From Protopterus annectens (Eukaryota > Chordata > Ceratodontiformes > Protopteridae): a DNA stretch of 64,000 nt. The first letter of the stretch is position 1; each line of letters starts with the position of its first letter. The position numbers and the translations under genes are program-made. The stretch is taken from NCBI RefSeq assembly GCF_019279795.1, contig NC_056725.1, forward strand, positions 1,613,300,859 to 1,613,364,858, given 5' to 3'. The notes below the pieces were generated by a model. The model was not told the origin of the DNA and did not search any database. It was given only the letters and a program-made list of their open reading frames with translations. Shown piece by piece: positions 47,762 through 60,229 of this stretch.

Positions 47762-48911
47762 GTTGGAGTTTAAAGGTCAACTATGTCTTTGTTGATAAGG
47801 TTCATGATGATTTTCTTCATGGCCTTGCAGATAAAGCTGGTTAGCCTTATGGGTCTATAGTTCTCAGGGTCAGTTGATTGACCCCCTTTGAGCAAGGGAA
47901 TTACTGTTGCTGTTTTCCAGTCTGTTTTGACAAAGTCAGTACTTAGACTGTTGTTGAAGAGAGCACCAAGTGGTTCTGCTAGATCCTGTTACAAACCATT
48001 TGGTAAGCAGCCCGGTCTGTTATCCGGTCTAATAGAGACTGTGTTTTTGGCCATGGAGAATGCAGTTTTTACCTGCTCTTTGGTTATACCAGGTGGAGGA
48101 CTGGTGACATGTATGCTTTGGGGTATATTAGGTGCGGACAGAGGGTGATGTTTGTGCCAAACCCGTTTTCTGGCTGGTTGGCAGTGTCCTAAGTTTTAGT
48201 TTGAGTGGTACCACCTATTATTAGTTCAGTATAAAACTGAGCCTTCCCTTTTAGATTTCTGATGTAGCTAAAGAATGCTTTGTGATTATCCTTAGCTAGG
48301 GATGCTAGTTTGACTTCATACTTGGCTTTAGAGGACTTTACAAGATATCTAATTTGTTTGTTCAAGCTCTGGAGGGTGTCCTTCCTCTGCAGAGTCAGTT
48401 CCCTCTTGTTCTCAGAAATTAGCTTCTTCCTTTAGTTGCATAACCTTTTTAAGCTTGATGTTCACCAGGGTGGGCTGTATTTGTGTGAGGACCTTGTTTT
48501 GATCCATTCAGGTACAGCTGAGTCTCTGCATTTGTATAGGTGTTTATACAGGCCAGTTGTTTTTACCTCTGTATAGGAGTCATTGTTGACATAGTAGCAG
48601 AGGGTTTGAAACTATTTATGACATTGCTTAGGAGGCTGTAGTTTGCTTTGCAGAAAGTTTTCATTCGTTTTATTACTTGGGGGGGGGTCAAGTATGATTA
48701 TAACAAGACTGATTTATGATCAGATATCAGGTAGGGCAACACACAGGAGATAGTGCAGAGATTCTCTGTGTTGGTGAGTATTAAGTCTAGGACATTCAAG
48801 CCCCTTGTGGGGGTACAGACTGTCTATTCCAGAGCATTTGGATTAACAAAGTCCAGGAACCTTAGGTGTAAGCATTTTTTTGCTCATATATGTCTCGCAG
48901 TCAATAGAAGG

Positions 48912-49413
48912 TTAGTGGAAATCACCCACGACCAGGGTGTTTGGCAGTATAGTGAGAAACTCAAGTAGGTCCAGGTAGGCACAGTGGTTCTCTTGGTTCA
49001 AGGTGGAAGACCTATGGCTAACAATGATATGGAAGGGGGTTTTCCCTACAGTTAGTTGGACTTGGAGTAGATCTTTGGAGTTGTACTGTTTAACCAGTCT
49101 TTCAGTGTATTTGTCTTTAATGAAGATGGCTAAACCTCTTCTTTTGGTTCTTTCATGCTCTTTTTGAGGTCTGCACATGTGGAAGGCATTGTAACCTTGT
49201 ATGACCTGAGTGCTCTCTACAGGCTTGAACCATGTCTGTGACTGCACAGACATCAGCATCTTCCAAGGTAAGGAGTGCTTCCAATGAGTTCATTTTCTGA
49301 ATTAGACTCCTAGCATTAAGCAGCATAACATTGAGTTTGTCTCTAGTAGATTTATTTACATCATAAATTTTGTTGTTATGACTTTGCCTAAAAAATACAG
49401 TATGGGGAGGCAA
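48912..49413 (-). pseudogene. CR1-C endonuclease, N-terminal half
   Basis: The minus strand reads LNVMLLNARSLIQKMNSLEA then LLTLEDADVCAVTD (49320-49250), and in the next frame TWFKPVESTQVIQGYNAFHM, RRGLAIFIKDKY, QVQLTVGKTPFHIIVSHRS and NTLVVGDFH (to 48912). The order matches CR1-B. A frame change at the E-T-W block and loss of the frame after GDF mark decay. The SDH block is at about 48720 in degraded form. Confidence 0.8.
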
Positions 49414-49437
49414 GTACCTTTGCCATTAACCAAGAGG

Positions 49438-50290
49438 TTACAGGGGAAGACCATTTCTGGCAAAGCAGCATGGTCTGTCGACCATATTTTCCCAGGCTGA
49501 CAGATAATGGATCGCCCTGGACTGACACCAGAAGTCATTGTTGAAATCAATTGTTTTTTGTTTATATTGAGGCATCTTCCTGGGTGAAGGTAGAATGCTG
49601 TTTAGGGCTAGGGACATACCTGTCTGGGACACATAATCTGAGAGCTCAGTCATGTCTCTCTTCATATAGTACAGTGAAATATGTCTGAAGTCATTCAGTC
49701 CACCATGGACTATGATAGAGTTATAATGGTACCTGTTGAGAGACTTGAGTGCGTTTGTGATCTGACAGGTCCTGGCACCTGACAGGCATCTAACTGTAAC
49801 CTTAACCTTGTCCCAGCCTAGTGAGGGGGACATCTCTGTGTCTCAGTATGGAGTCGCCTATGACTGAGACATTTGGTTTTGAGGTGTTTTATGTAAGAGA
49901 CTTATTGGCTGAAACATTGTTGTGTGTAATATTATGTGTAGTGGATTCTTCTGGGTATGTATTGTGTGTGGTATGTTTGCTGTTGGGAGGACTCTGGTTT
50001 AAGCTAGGCTTGCTGCATGTACCTCCACGTATGTGGGTTTATATATTGTGAGCTTGTTATGTGCAAGAGGTGAAGCGTGTGTGCTGACAGCCTGTTTAGT
50101 ATCTGCTTTGTTGTTATGTGAGAAAATTGATTCCAAATTCATAGTATAGATAGATCTCTCACATATATTTGTTTGCTTAAGAGTAACTGGTTGTCAGAAT
50201 ACATGAGGAAATTGCTACATTGCCTCAGGATGCCTGTGTTAATCAGGCTGGCTGGAGAAATGGTGGGAGCTCTCCGTCCATTATGACAGA
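49438..50290 (-). pseudogene. CR1-C ORF1: zinc-finger region and SGNH esterase
   Basis: The start ATG is near 50283 (MDGRAPTISPASLINTG); its sequence parallels the CR1-B start, and the first CxxC has decayed to CSNF. The esterase follows after a gap: SVIGDSILRHRDVPLTRLG (49880-49820), CLSGARTCQIT, SIIVHGGLNDFRH, MKRDMTELSDYVSQTGMSL, YLSAWENMVDRPCCFARNG. The nucleophile GDS and the Asn block are retained. The catalytic His block is degraded (NGLPL where CR1-B has DDLHL). CR1 ORF1 esterases are thought to assist retrotransposition, possibly by lipid or membrane interaction. Confidence 0.78.
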
Positions 50291-50591
50291 TATATATTGT
50301 AGTAACTAGTGGGGAGTGGCTAGACAGACCAGGTTTTGCTGTAAGACTAACAAAAAGTGGCTATTCTATGGAGAGCTAGGGGTAGAAAACTTCATAAATG
50401 CATTACAAAGCACACCTAAGATGCTCGCAGGGCAGCAGTGTACAAATTTGTTGCACACAGTGAAGCAGTGAAACTTTGGAGGGTTCCCTAGCAAATATCT
50501 AAGGAAAATTTTCTTTCTAGGTCTTTGCTTTTATGCATGGCTATACATAACAGTATTAAACCCCACTGCACAATGTGCAGCTATCTGCAAA

Positions 50592-51410
50592 TGCAAAGCT
50601 TAAATACAAGTGAAGTTAAATAATTTTAAAACAAAGTAACCAATGGGAAAGCTCTAGACTGAGCTTTATTCCAGCAATCCCCATTTCAGATGGGTCCTAG
50701 GCTGAACACTTCTGCCACAAGCTTGCAGGGGGGCCGTCTTAATGTAAGATGGCTGGTTTTAGTGCTTCAGTAATACCAAACAGTCTAGATTCAGCAAGTG
50801 TGAATCCATCATATGCTATAAAATGCAGAAGTACAAGAAAAGTACAGAAAATTACAGTCACAACAGCAAAAATAGTTTAACTAAAGCAGCAGATCAGTAG
50901 AATAATGTTCTAAAAGTACAATATAGGCTTTAAAAATACTTATTTTTTTTTAGCAAATTTCAATGGATGCCTTGAATTTAATTCCAATTCACTCCACAAC
51001 TCTGGCTAAGGTCACCAGTCTCTGAGCAGCTCCTATACACTCAGAGCAAACCCACATGAACATGATACTTAAATGCAAGTGATGTTAAATGATTTTAAAC
51101 AAAATACCCAAAGAGAAAGTCCAAGACTGAGCCTTATTCCAGCAATCCCAACTCAGATGGCTCCTTGGCTACATACTTCTACCACAAGGGTGCAGGGTGC
51201 CTTCTTAATGTAGGATGGCTAGTTTTAGTGCTCAAATGATACCAAACATTTTATTTTCAGTAAGCTTGAATCTAGCCTATGCTATAAAATGCAGAAGTAC
51301 TAGAAAGTCATATTGCAGAAATTGCAGCCACAACAGCAAAACAGTTTGCATAAAGCAGCAATTCAGTAGAATACTCACATAAGCATGCAGACCACAAACC
51401 TTCCTAAAGT
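50592..51410. repeat. CR1-C 5' region, two tandem units of about 465 bp
   Basis: Unit 1 begins near 50600 (TTAAATACAAGTGAAGTTAA) and unit 2 near 51064 (TTAAATGCAAGTGATGTTAA). Both continue with TTATTCCAGCAATCCC, GATGGCT(A/G)GTTTTAGTGCT, ATGCTATAAAATGCAGAAGT and CAGTAGAATA. LINE 5' UTRs often contain such monomers, which carry the internal promoter; the ATGCTATAAAATG core looks TATA-like in the + orientation only, so its role is unclear. Confidence 0.75.
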
Positions 51411-51540
51411 GAAATAACTTGTCTGGAACCCAAGTGCTTAAACCAGAACAAAGACACTTAAAATAAGAGGTACAATAAGGCAATTCCCAGCTTAAAATCA
51501 TTCTTAAGGTCCCGCTGTTAAACACTGCACAACGTCACTT

Positions 51541-53190
51541 ACTGGGTTTGCACAATGCCCAATAGTATTAATTTAATGCATGTAGTTTATATTTTTGGCT
51601 GTCTGGGTCTTGTCTGCTTCCTGGGTGGGCCATTTGTCCAGTTTGTGCACTGCCATGCTTCATGCAGACAAGATAAGCATAGCCAAATCTGACATTCATT
51701 TTTTTCTCTGGTTCCCATGTTTGATATAAGTGGTGCATTGCACAAACACTGGTGCCAAAAAAAATGAAAAAGAAAAAAGGGAGTGGTAGTTGAAATGAGG
51801 AAAAGCAATCTGTGACATGCACACTAGAAAATGTCAGTACACATGAGATATTTCTACATAGGTCTGGATTTGAACTCTCACGCCAATGCACCTTCAGAAC
51901 ACAGAATGGGTGCCTTAGCCTTATTTGCCACACAAACAGCTTTGCAGCAAAGAACTGAACTCAATCTGCTCACAACCAAGTGCAGCAGCATCTACAGTGA
52001 TATCAAATCATACAAGTGTTATTTATGCATTTTGTTAGTTTTTGATGTATTGATCACACAACCTGTCATGATTATTGCTTGCAAATATACAGCTCTGTCT
52101 TACATTTCTGTATTTGTTCACCATTCTTCATTTATCCGAACAGTAATCTGAGACATGCAGTGTGTAAGCCATTCAATATCATTGGCCTTAAAATGTGTGA
52201 GGATATTAATTGGAAATAATATCATATGCAGTTGCCAACAAATGAAGGGCAGGTTGGATGTTAAGGAACTTAACTTGTGACTTGTGTGCTGCTTACTTAC
52301 ATTTCCATCCTTACATGTAATACTTTGTAGATCTAGCCTGACATACCCAGTGGAAGTAAAGCAGCCTGCAGTGCTGTTGTGTTTTCCTTCTCCCAACCAC
52401 TAATCTTTCACAGTTGCAATTCATTAAGACCAAACACTGAGGGAGTGCCTGCACTATGCATAAATCTCCTACACAGATCCAATTTTTTGGGATTCAGCAA
52501 TTCTGATGAATTCACACCTCATTTGCATATTCACTATGCTAACAGCCCTGTCTCTACACCATATGAAAACACAGCCATGTAGTTAGGATAAACTGATGGT
52601 GAGCAGACTTGTTTATGTTTGGAAGAATGAGCATAATGCTATTTTTTTCAGGATATATCTGTAAGGAGGAGTACTGAACTTCAGAAGGTATGCTTCCATT
52701 TGATCAGCTACATACTGCATATGCTGGAATGTATTTAAGACAAATCTGAAGCAAAGCGTTTACACTTTTATTTGTATGCATTAGTTAGAAGTGTACTGAT
52801 GGTATGGGCATGTATGCCCATCCATTTCACAGTTATGCATGATTGCCAATATATGAAAATGGAATGCTGTGTGATAAATATGTACAAATTGTTCAGGGAT
52901 GGTTCCTTTGATAACACCTTTAGCATTTCAAAGATGGTTTGCTAGAAAAATGTATAATTTTTCTGTTCTTTTGGGGGGGGGGCAAAGGGGAGTTACTATT
53001 ATGGCACAAATAAGGATATATTGCTCTTGTTACTCTCCTTGTTTTTCATCCTGCCTGTTGTTCATAGTTTACTTCTGTAGAGTGTTGTATGTTTCTAAAA
53101 TGGGTAATATTGAGTGGCTACCTTTTCTGTTTTATCTGGAATCATTTATTCAGTCCTTATGTGATACATATGTGTATTATCCTGCTGTTG
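51541..53190. other. Intronic stretch, no gene recognised
   Basis: No named element. Likely includes one end of the Harbinger element that follows, but I could not identify its terminal inverted repeat. Confidence 0.4.
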
Positions 53191-53204
53191 CCTTTTAGGA
53201 CACC

Positions 53205-54380
53205 TAGGAGTATGCCACCCAGGCAATTCAATTCTTTTAGGCCACCTTCACTGATGCTGAGAACCAGGTCATAGTGGATGTCTTTAGATAACATTGTGCT
53301 TTTCTGCTGGAAAGGGGATGGGGAGATATGGCATATAGGATGCAAATTTGGTAACAGATTGTTGCTGATCTGAATGTCATGAATGGCCACTGCAGGACAT
53401 ACAAGCAAGTGTGCCACATGGACACTGACTTGATCACATCTGCACAGAGGAGAGCAGCTGCAGTGGGGCCACAAGGGAACCACCACTAATACCCAATGAA
53501 GAGCTCCAGGCCAGTATCAAGCATGCAGAAAGCTTACAGGAGAGTGCAGAGACAGCAAGAGCATCCCAGAAGGAGCTTCTAAGTAGGCTTTGGTATGTCA
53601 AAAAATTCAATAATGTTGTATAGTAATTCAACTGAAATCAATATGTTACTTCTGTGAGACATGTTATTTTTTTTGGGGGGGGGGTTAAATTTTGCTACAG
53701 TTATTAGCTTAAGTTTGAGTTGACAGACACATTCTTGTTGAAAGTATGCTTAATGCTTATGTAAAGGGGTAAAACTATTACTAACTGTGTTACTTTTAAT
53801 TGTGATGATGTTCCCCCTACCTTTTGCTTGACTTCTTCCAGCCCCATCTGGATTACAGAGGAGACAAACATCTGCAGATGGTTAACCAAACATTTTTATG
53901 TCAGTACTGCTGAGCAAATTGAAAGCAATATTTTAGTGTGAACTGTAGATGTCAGGCCTGTTGTGTGCATTGCTGTATTGTTTGTAATAGTTAGTGTTAG
54001 TTAATCGTTAGTTTGTTAGCATGTATTGGACTACAGTAATGTTAGATATTAATTTTGTCCTTTGTTTCTTGCTTTTATTACAGGTGATCATGGCAGTGAA
54101 TATGTGTGCCCTCTGGCACCTGATGTCAGTGTATCATCAGACTCTGATGATGATGGTGGCCCCTGCAGATGCACACACAACAGTTACTCATTTTGTCTCA
54201 TTGGCCATTTGTTGATTTATCCAAATGTCTGCCTGCTTTTCTTTCTTACTGACACACACTCACAGACTTTTTGTGTCAGCCTAGGCCTCTCTCCCTCCTC
54301 CACACAACACCCTGTGAAAGTGATGATAACTGTGCCATATCCCTCTTTTCTGCCTTTTGGATTCAGGGATACATAAGCTT
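53205..54380 (+). pseudogene. Harbinger element, Myb/SANT-like protein
   Basis: Plus-strand gene of a PIF/Harbinger transposon. Exon 1 (about 53220-53600) encodes FTDAENQVIVDVF, then IWQQIVADLNVMNGHCRTYK, QVCHMDTDLITSAQRRAAAV, the Myb/SANT-like trihelix that binds transposon ends or recruits the transposase. Exon 2 starts after TATTACAG at 54084: GDHGSEYVC, LAPDVSVSSDSDDDGGPCR. The exon-2 start and acidic region match 35260 in the other copy. Stops inside exon 1 make it non-functional. The gene points towards the transposase at 55170-56215, which is on the opposite strand, the usual two-gene Harbinger layout. Confidence 0.72.
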
Positions 54381-54616
54381 TGTGTCTGATGCTGTGGGTG
54401 CATAGCTAACTTAGTGCTTAGTGTATCTACATTTGTGGTGTTGATCTGGTAATTGTACATTTGACTTATACTGGCCTTGGAAAGTTAGATGGTTGAGAGC
54501 ATCAAAATTTACCAGCTTTATAGTGAAAGATCTTATGAGAGTTGTGAAGTCAGAAACTGCAATGCGTATCTTTCTTTAATGATTTTCCAGCACAAACATA
54601 TGGTGCTAACCTGAGG

Positions 54617-54830
54617 GCATGCAGTGATCATCATTACTTTTGAATGCTATGACTCTGATGCCTGAAGCCTACTACTTGGTAATGGACACATATAAGTCAA
54701 ATAAGTCTCTGCTGCCACATGCAGTGGTCATCAGGGCTTTTGAGAGGTATGCCTGTGTGAATCTTTGATGCTTGAGGCCTACTACATAGTACTGAAAACA
54801 TATAAGTCAAATAAGACTCTTCTGTCACAT
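54617..54830. repeat. Tandem duplication, period about 100-110 bp
   Basis: Two diverged copies: CATGCAGTGATCATC at 54618 and CATGCAGTGGTCATC at 54718, both followed by TGATGC(C/T)TGA(A/G)GCCTACTAC and ACATATAAGTCAAATAAG. Lies between the two Harbinger genes. Confidence 0.8.
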
Positions 54831-55169
54831 GTTAAGGTTATGTCTGTACAAATCTCCTACCTTGTATTTGCTTACTGTACCAAATAATAAAATATAAGAA
54901 TATGCCACACATTCAAATTATTAAACAATACAGTCCAGGTTCAGGACTTACCTTGTAAATGCAGCAGTTGCCATAGTTTGCATTCAAGTCTGACTCTGTC
55001 AGATGCAAGCAGTAAATGGCCAATACATGGGGGAGGTAACGGTTATATGAGCTGCCTGACATCAATGTTAACATATTTATGTGAGTAGGAGGAAGGATTT
55101 AGACCCCCAGGTGGTGAGTAAGTGTGCTATACATTGTCTCTTAGCCAATGCAACGGTATACTGAGCATG

Positions 55170-56215
55170 CCTACATCTGCCTACACCCACAGCAACTAAT
55201 GGCTCCCCCCTCCTCATCTACCTGTGGCTGTGGTGACCTTGGCCTTGGTGGCGGGATGTGTGCCTCTTCCCCTTGCTGATCCTGCTGAAGCTGTTTCCTC
55301 AGGATTATGTTTTGTAGCATGGTGCATACTGTGAATACTTCTGTACATGTCCATGGATTGTAATGCAGGACACCCCTAGATGTATGTAGGCAGTGTAACC
55401 GTGCCTTCAGCAGCCCAAAAACACACTCTGTGATATTTCTGGTTCATTATGACATTCTTCCATGGGTGTGTGTGCATTTCTGATGGGTGTCATCAACCAT
55501 GGTTTCAGTGCATAGCCTAGCCTACATTTCCCAGTAGATGACCCTGTAGGATATCCACCATACTAAACATCTAGTACAGCTGGGAGGTGTGTCAGATATG
55601 TGAGTCATGGAAGCTGTCAGGGTTGCCAGCACATATGTTCAAGATGACTCCCTTGGCATTACACATGACTTGACAGTTGATAGAGTAGTAACACTTTCTG
55701 TTTATGTAGAGTCTACTCTGTTACTCATGTAGCGCTTTCATTTCTATATGTGTGAAATCTGTGGCACCCAGTACTTCAGGGTAGTTTGCTACATGGTAAA
55801 ACTCTTGCATATTTCTGGCCCTTTCCTCAGAACCATGGGGGAAAAATATGTGTTCACTGGCATGTTAGAGCACAGCATTCAGGAATTAGTGGAGGATCCT
55901 GGATACTGATGTCTGTATCACCCCCACCATGTCACCCCTGTTGGTTTCTGAAGGGTACCTGTAGCTAAGATTCTAAGGGCTACACATAACTTTGTCTCCA
56001 CTGGTATGGGTTTCCCTCGATTGGCGCTGATTCTGAGTTGTGAATGGCAGAGGTTGCAGAGTTCCTGTAGTGTATTCCTGTCCATTCTGTAGCACTCTAA
56101 AATTTCAACATCATGTAGGTTGGGAAAAGTTAAATGGGGCCTGAAAACTCTCCTCCTTCTCTACCTAGGCCTATTAACAGCAGCTGCATTGGCTTCAGCC
56201 TGTAGCACATACAAA
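55170..56215 (-). pseudogene. PIF/Harbinger DDE transposase
   Basis: Minus-strand remnant of the enzyme that excises and inserts Harbinger DNA transposons (DDE nuclease, 3-bp target duplication). The N-terminal part at about 56110-56010 reads LECYRMDRNTLQELCNLCHS then PVETKLCVALRILATGT. The catalytic domain has PEVLGATDFTHIEMKAL (first Asp codon 55757-55759), YINRKCYYSINCQVMCN, NICAGNPDSFHDSHI (second Asp codon 55604-55606) and RNITECVFGLLKARLHCL (Glu codon 55436-55438). All three acidic residues are present, although a stop follows the second and several more are spread along the frame. The GDSGY block between the second Asp and the Glu is not recognisable. HARBI1 is the host relative. Confidence 0.85.
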
Positions 56216-58080
56216 TGAATTAAAGCAGCAGTAGCCCCTAAAATTCTGTCCATGTAGACTCCTTTCTATGGTTGTATTCCAAACCAGCATGGAGTCTACA
56301 CAGATGCTTTATAGCTTGTTGAATAGCTCTACCATGTTGGACTGGTTAATTAGCATGTAATTCAGCTATTTATGTTGTAATTAGAATGCCATGATGTTTA
56401 CCTTGTTTGCATGGGGGTGTGAGCCTCTGCATGATGGTTACTGATTTTAAAACTTGCTGCAGCTGTGTATGTATGTCAAAATGACAGTGTAGGCTTTATT
56501 AAATCACCTTGTATATTGTTCAAAAGAAAAGAGAATACAAAATATATATTTTGGTTAAGCATCTAAGATTTCCAAAATTCAAGACAGCAGTCTTCTAAGC
56601 ACTCCTTCATTTGCTTTTCATGGTTATTTCTCTTAAATCCCAAAGATGATTATTGACCAGTACCTCATTGTAGGCCTTGTGTATTTCTCAAATACTCATT
56701 CCAGAGTAGTTGCACTGAGCAAGCATGGCATTCACTTTTTCTCATTCTGTTAGTCAATCCCGGTCTCATCAGCATTTAAGCAAGTAATCACTGATAAGGC
56801 CGTTTACGGACTCACTGTGTTGACAGTCAACAAGTAGAAGTGAGATTTTGTATCTTGTTAAATGAAAAATTGGGAATTGTTCAGAAAATAATACCATTCA
56901 AAAAGGCTGTTGGGATATGCATTTCTTATTTCAGTTAATTGGCAGATCAGTCTTGCCCCTTTTGATGAGGCTGTAATCAGGAAATAGGATTACATGGCAA
57001 CCAACATTCTGATGATAATAATTCTAAGATCACAAATAAGGGAAAAGTAATTTGCTGGTAAGGAATACTGGGGACAGACCATCATTTTTTGGACATAGCC
57101 CTATAATTCATTTACATTCCAAGGAACTATCTAGGTAGCTGACAAATATGAAAGCTAATGCAGAGACCCCCTTCCCTCTGCAAATGGACAGTGGGAGAAT
57201 GAAAATCAGGACTGTCTATTTATTTTGTTGGTTGTTTGCTTAATTTGTTAAATGGATAAGGGAGCTGTAGTATCAACCTTTTTCAATCAGAATCTGGGGC
57301 ATAGGGGCAAAAACAGAAACAATCAAAGGTGATTAACAAAACAAATCACATATAATGCATTTAATGGAAGCTGGCATCCATAGATCACTTTCTATGCAAT
57401 GAATGAATGGTGATGCATTTAATACTGTTAGATGATAATCCAATAATACAATAGAGGTTCAAGAGTGTTCGAGAATGCTGTTTGAAACTACATGAATCTC
57501 TCCTGTATTATCAAACAGTTTTAGGGAATGTTCTCTGATATTACAAGAGACATTCATGTTATATCATGTATTAGATATTTTGGTGGCTTATAGTGTGTAT
57601 AATTAAAGAAGAAGACTTCTTCACCTTAAACTGTTTCCATATGCCCAACCATTTTGCAACTCACAGCAGTATGTATATACATATATACATATGTTTTTTT
57701 TTTGTTTTCTATTGACCACTGGATGGAACTATTTATTGCATCACAGCCATAGTCGTCTCTCCTACATGTCCAGTCTCATTAATTTGTTCTTTCTAACAAC
57801 TTTCAGAATTATGTTGTAGAACATATATTAGCTCAGTTTCCTTTCCTTTATAGCTGTACAGTAATGTGAGGGATGTGTCATAAAAGTGTATCCTTTAAAA
57901 GTGAATATACTTTTGTTTGACAGAGACATATGTAGTGGACAGGATGACAAAGATATTTTAAAAAGAAAACTAGACAGGTCAAATAGGGTGAGAGAGAGAA
58001 AGATAGGAATGGAGTATAGGTAGAATCTTATGAATGCACTTAAAGAGCAGAGTGGATAAGTATAAAGCAAATGTAATGTA
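56216..58080. other. Intronic stretch, no gene recognised
   Basis: Mostly AT-rich. A TATACATATATACATA run is near 57672-57692. The end of the Harbinger element must lie in the first few hundred bases but was not located. Confidence 0.45.
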
Positions 58081-58600
58081 ATGATGCTGTTCTAGTCTGT
58101 GACATTGTGTCCCATGTTTGTATGTAATAATGTAATGATAGTGTTCTAGGCTGTGACATTGTGTCCCACATTTGTATGTAATAATGTAATGATAGTGTTC
58201 TAGGCTGCGACATTGTGCCCCACGTTTGTATGTAATGATGGTGTTGTAGGCTATGACATTGTTTCGCACGTTTGTATATAATAATGTAAAGATGGTGTTC
58301 TAGGCAGTGACATTGTGTCCCACGTTTGTATGTAATAATGTAATAATGGTGTTGTAGGCTGTGACATTGTGTCCCACGTTTGTATGTAATAATGTAATGA
58401 TGGTGTTGTTGGCTGTGACATTGTGTCCCACATTTGTATGTAATAATGTAAAGATGGTGTTCTAGGCAGCGACATTGTGTCCCACATTTGTATGTAATAA
58501 TGTAATGATGGTGTTCTAGGCTGCAACATTGTGTCCCACGTTTGTATGTAATAATGTAATGATGGTGTTCTAGGCTGCTTGTGTCTCACGTTTGTAGTAA
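58081..58600. repeat. 54-bp minisatellite, about ten copies
   Basis: Unit: GACATTGTGTCCCAC(A/G)TTTG, then TATGTAATAATGTAATGAT and GGTGTTCTAGGCTGT. About ten copies with point changes; copies three and four are short by 9 bp, and the last is truncated. Because 54 is divisible by three, the minus strand stays open as an 18-residue peptide repeat (YIQTWDTMSQPTTPSLHY). The open frame is explained by the period rather than by selection. Confidence 0.92.
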
Positions 58601-60229
58601 CTAGTTATGCACTGATATTTTTTCTTTCTTCTTGCTTATCTGGCATGGCATCAGCACTCCATCTAACAAGCTTCCTACCATAGCATCATCTCCTGCTATC
58701 ATCTGTCATGTCTCTCCTCCATCCCTGCTATGCTGCCATCCCCACTCATGATACTTTTGGTGCTACATTGCTGTCTTCTACAACAAACAAACAGTTCAAA
58801 AAACTACTCATGGTTTAAAAGGATATGGCAGTTAGTCTGGATGAGATATATGTGTCAGCAGCTGCGATGTGTTAACAACCACTTGGGCAACAGGGAACAT
58901 TACATTTCAGCTTGTTATGACTAAGAACATAATTTTGAAACTGCTCCACCATAGTACACTCATGGTGTTATATGCCATTAAAAGATATCTGGTGTTATCC
59001 TTCATTCATGTAGAAATTACTGATTTTTATATTGTTATCCACCAAATTTTGTACGAGTCATTCAGCTCTCTTGTTTGTTCTTACTGTGAGAAGTGGAGCT
59101 AATGCAATGTTTTATTTTTATTGTCCTAACTGGATTTCTGACATTTATCTTGCATCTCTACCATTGCTCATTCATTTTATTAGATGAAAAAGACCTACAA
59201 GCATGTTTTAATCTAAAGATGTGAGATTCAGTTGTTAGTTTTATACAGCAAACTGAAGAGTAGAGTACTCCGTCACTATATTCTGGGTAAACAGAACTTA
59301 TGAGAAGGAAATACATGTAAAAAGAATGTAAGCCATTCAAATGCCATCCATTAGTCTTCAGCACAGTTTGTGTGTCACACATGTTCTTAGTCTTATTAAT
59401 TATGGTAATAGAACTTATGAAGACAGATGCAGTACTTCTATTAAAATTCATAAAATAACAAAATCAAGAAAATATAACAAATGACATATAACACAAGCTG
59501 AATTATGTTTTCCATGATCTATGTGGAGATTTTTCTAAACCTTTTGTGACTTTGTGTGAACTGCAAGACAATTTAAATATAGGCATCATTTGTTTATTCC
59601 ATTTGCATGCTGTTTTCCTACATTATAATATCATAGTCAATAGGACATTAAAGCAGACTGCTGGCATTGTGGATTCTTGACGTATAGCATCTGTAATATA
59701 TTTAGCCAAGCAGATGAGGCCTAGAAGTAGAGTGCAGGGTACATCAGCATTATAAGGCAAAGTCGGTTTAATATGTTGACTCAACCACCCTCTGCAGAAC
59801 TGCCAAAATGAGTGCTTAAAGAATGATCATCCATGTTACTAACATGAGCATGGTGCATATTTTCAGTGACAGACACATTGACCAGAGCTAGACATGTTCA
59901 ATCAGGAGAACAGATAACAGAACATGTGGGTGATTTCAAGGGTGACACCTGTCATCTGCAGAAATTCAGTATGAGCACTCTGGGGGAGCTGTAGTTGCCT
60001 GCCACACATAAAAACACACACTTGCACATACCTAAACACACACATATGCCCATACTGGTTGTGGGCTCTCATCGCTGTCAATACTGGTGTGGAAGCTAAG
60101 GGGAGACATTGAGATGTGCACATTGGGGCTGAAGTAGTTAGGTAGCTAAGAGAAGCAAACCCTATGCACAGGACACTCTGTGTTTGCACAATCCACCCAA
60201 AACACTGTAATCCACAGAGAATGATCAGC
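58601..60229. other. Intronic stretch, no gene recognised
   Basis: No named element or supported gene. Confidence 0.5.

Larger units (their letters stand above)
46395..51540 (-). mobile_element. CR1-C: near-complete CR1 retrotransposon
   Basis: About 5.1-kb CR1 element in reverse orientation with all parts in order: 5' region with tandem repeats (51540-50300), ORF1 (50290-49400), ORF2 endonuclease (49413-48900), linker (48700-48150), reverse transcriptase (47900-47280), C-terminus (46970-46530) and a 3' UTR ending near 46395 with ATGATAATGATTAA, similar to CR1 microsatellite tails. It serves as the reference for recognising CR1-A, -B, -D and -F. Frameshifts throughout indicate inactivity, but the length suggests a relatively complete insertion. 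Confidence 0.85.

Noticed and set aside
51850-51920. tRNA-like B-box sequences (also near 43235, 45015 and 46295)
   Set aside because: Single weak matches to GGTTCGAATCC without a paired A box or repeated ends.
58251-58589. 112-residue repeat protein and CRISPR-like regular spacing
   Set aside because: A plain tandem minisatellite with contiguous units and no unique spacers; the genome is eukaryotic.
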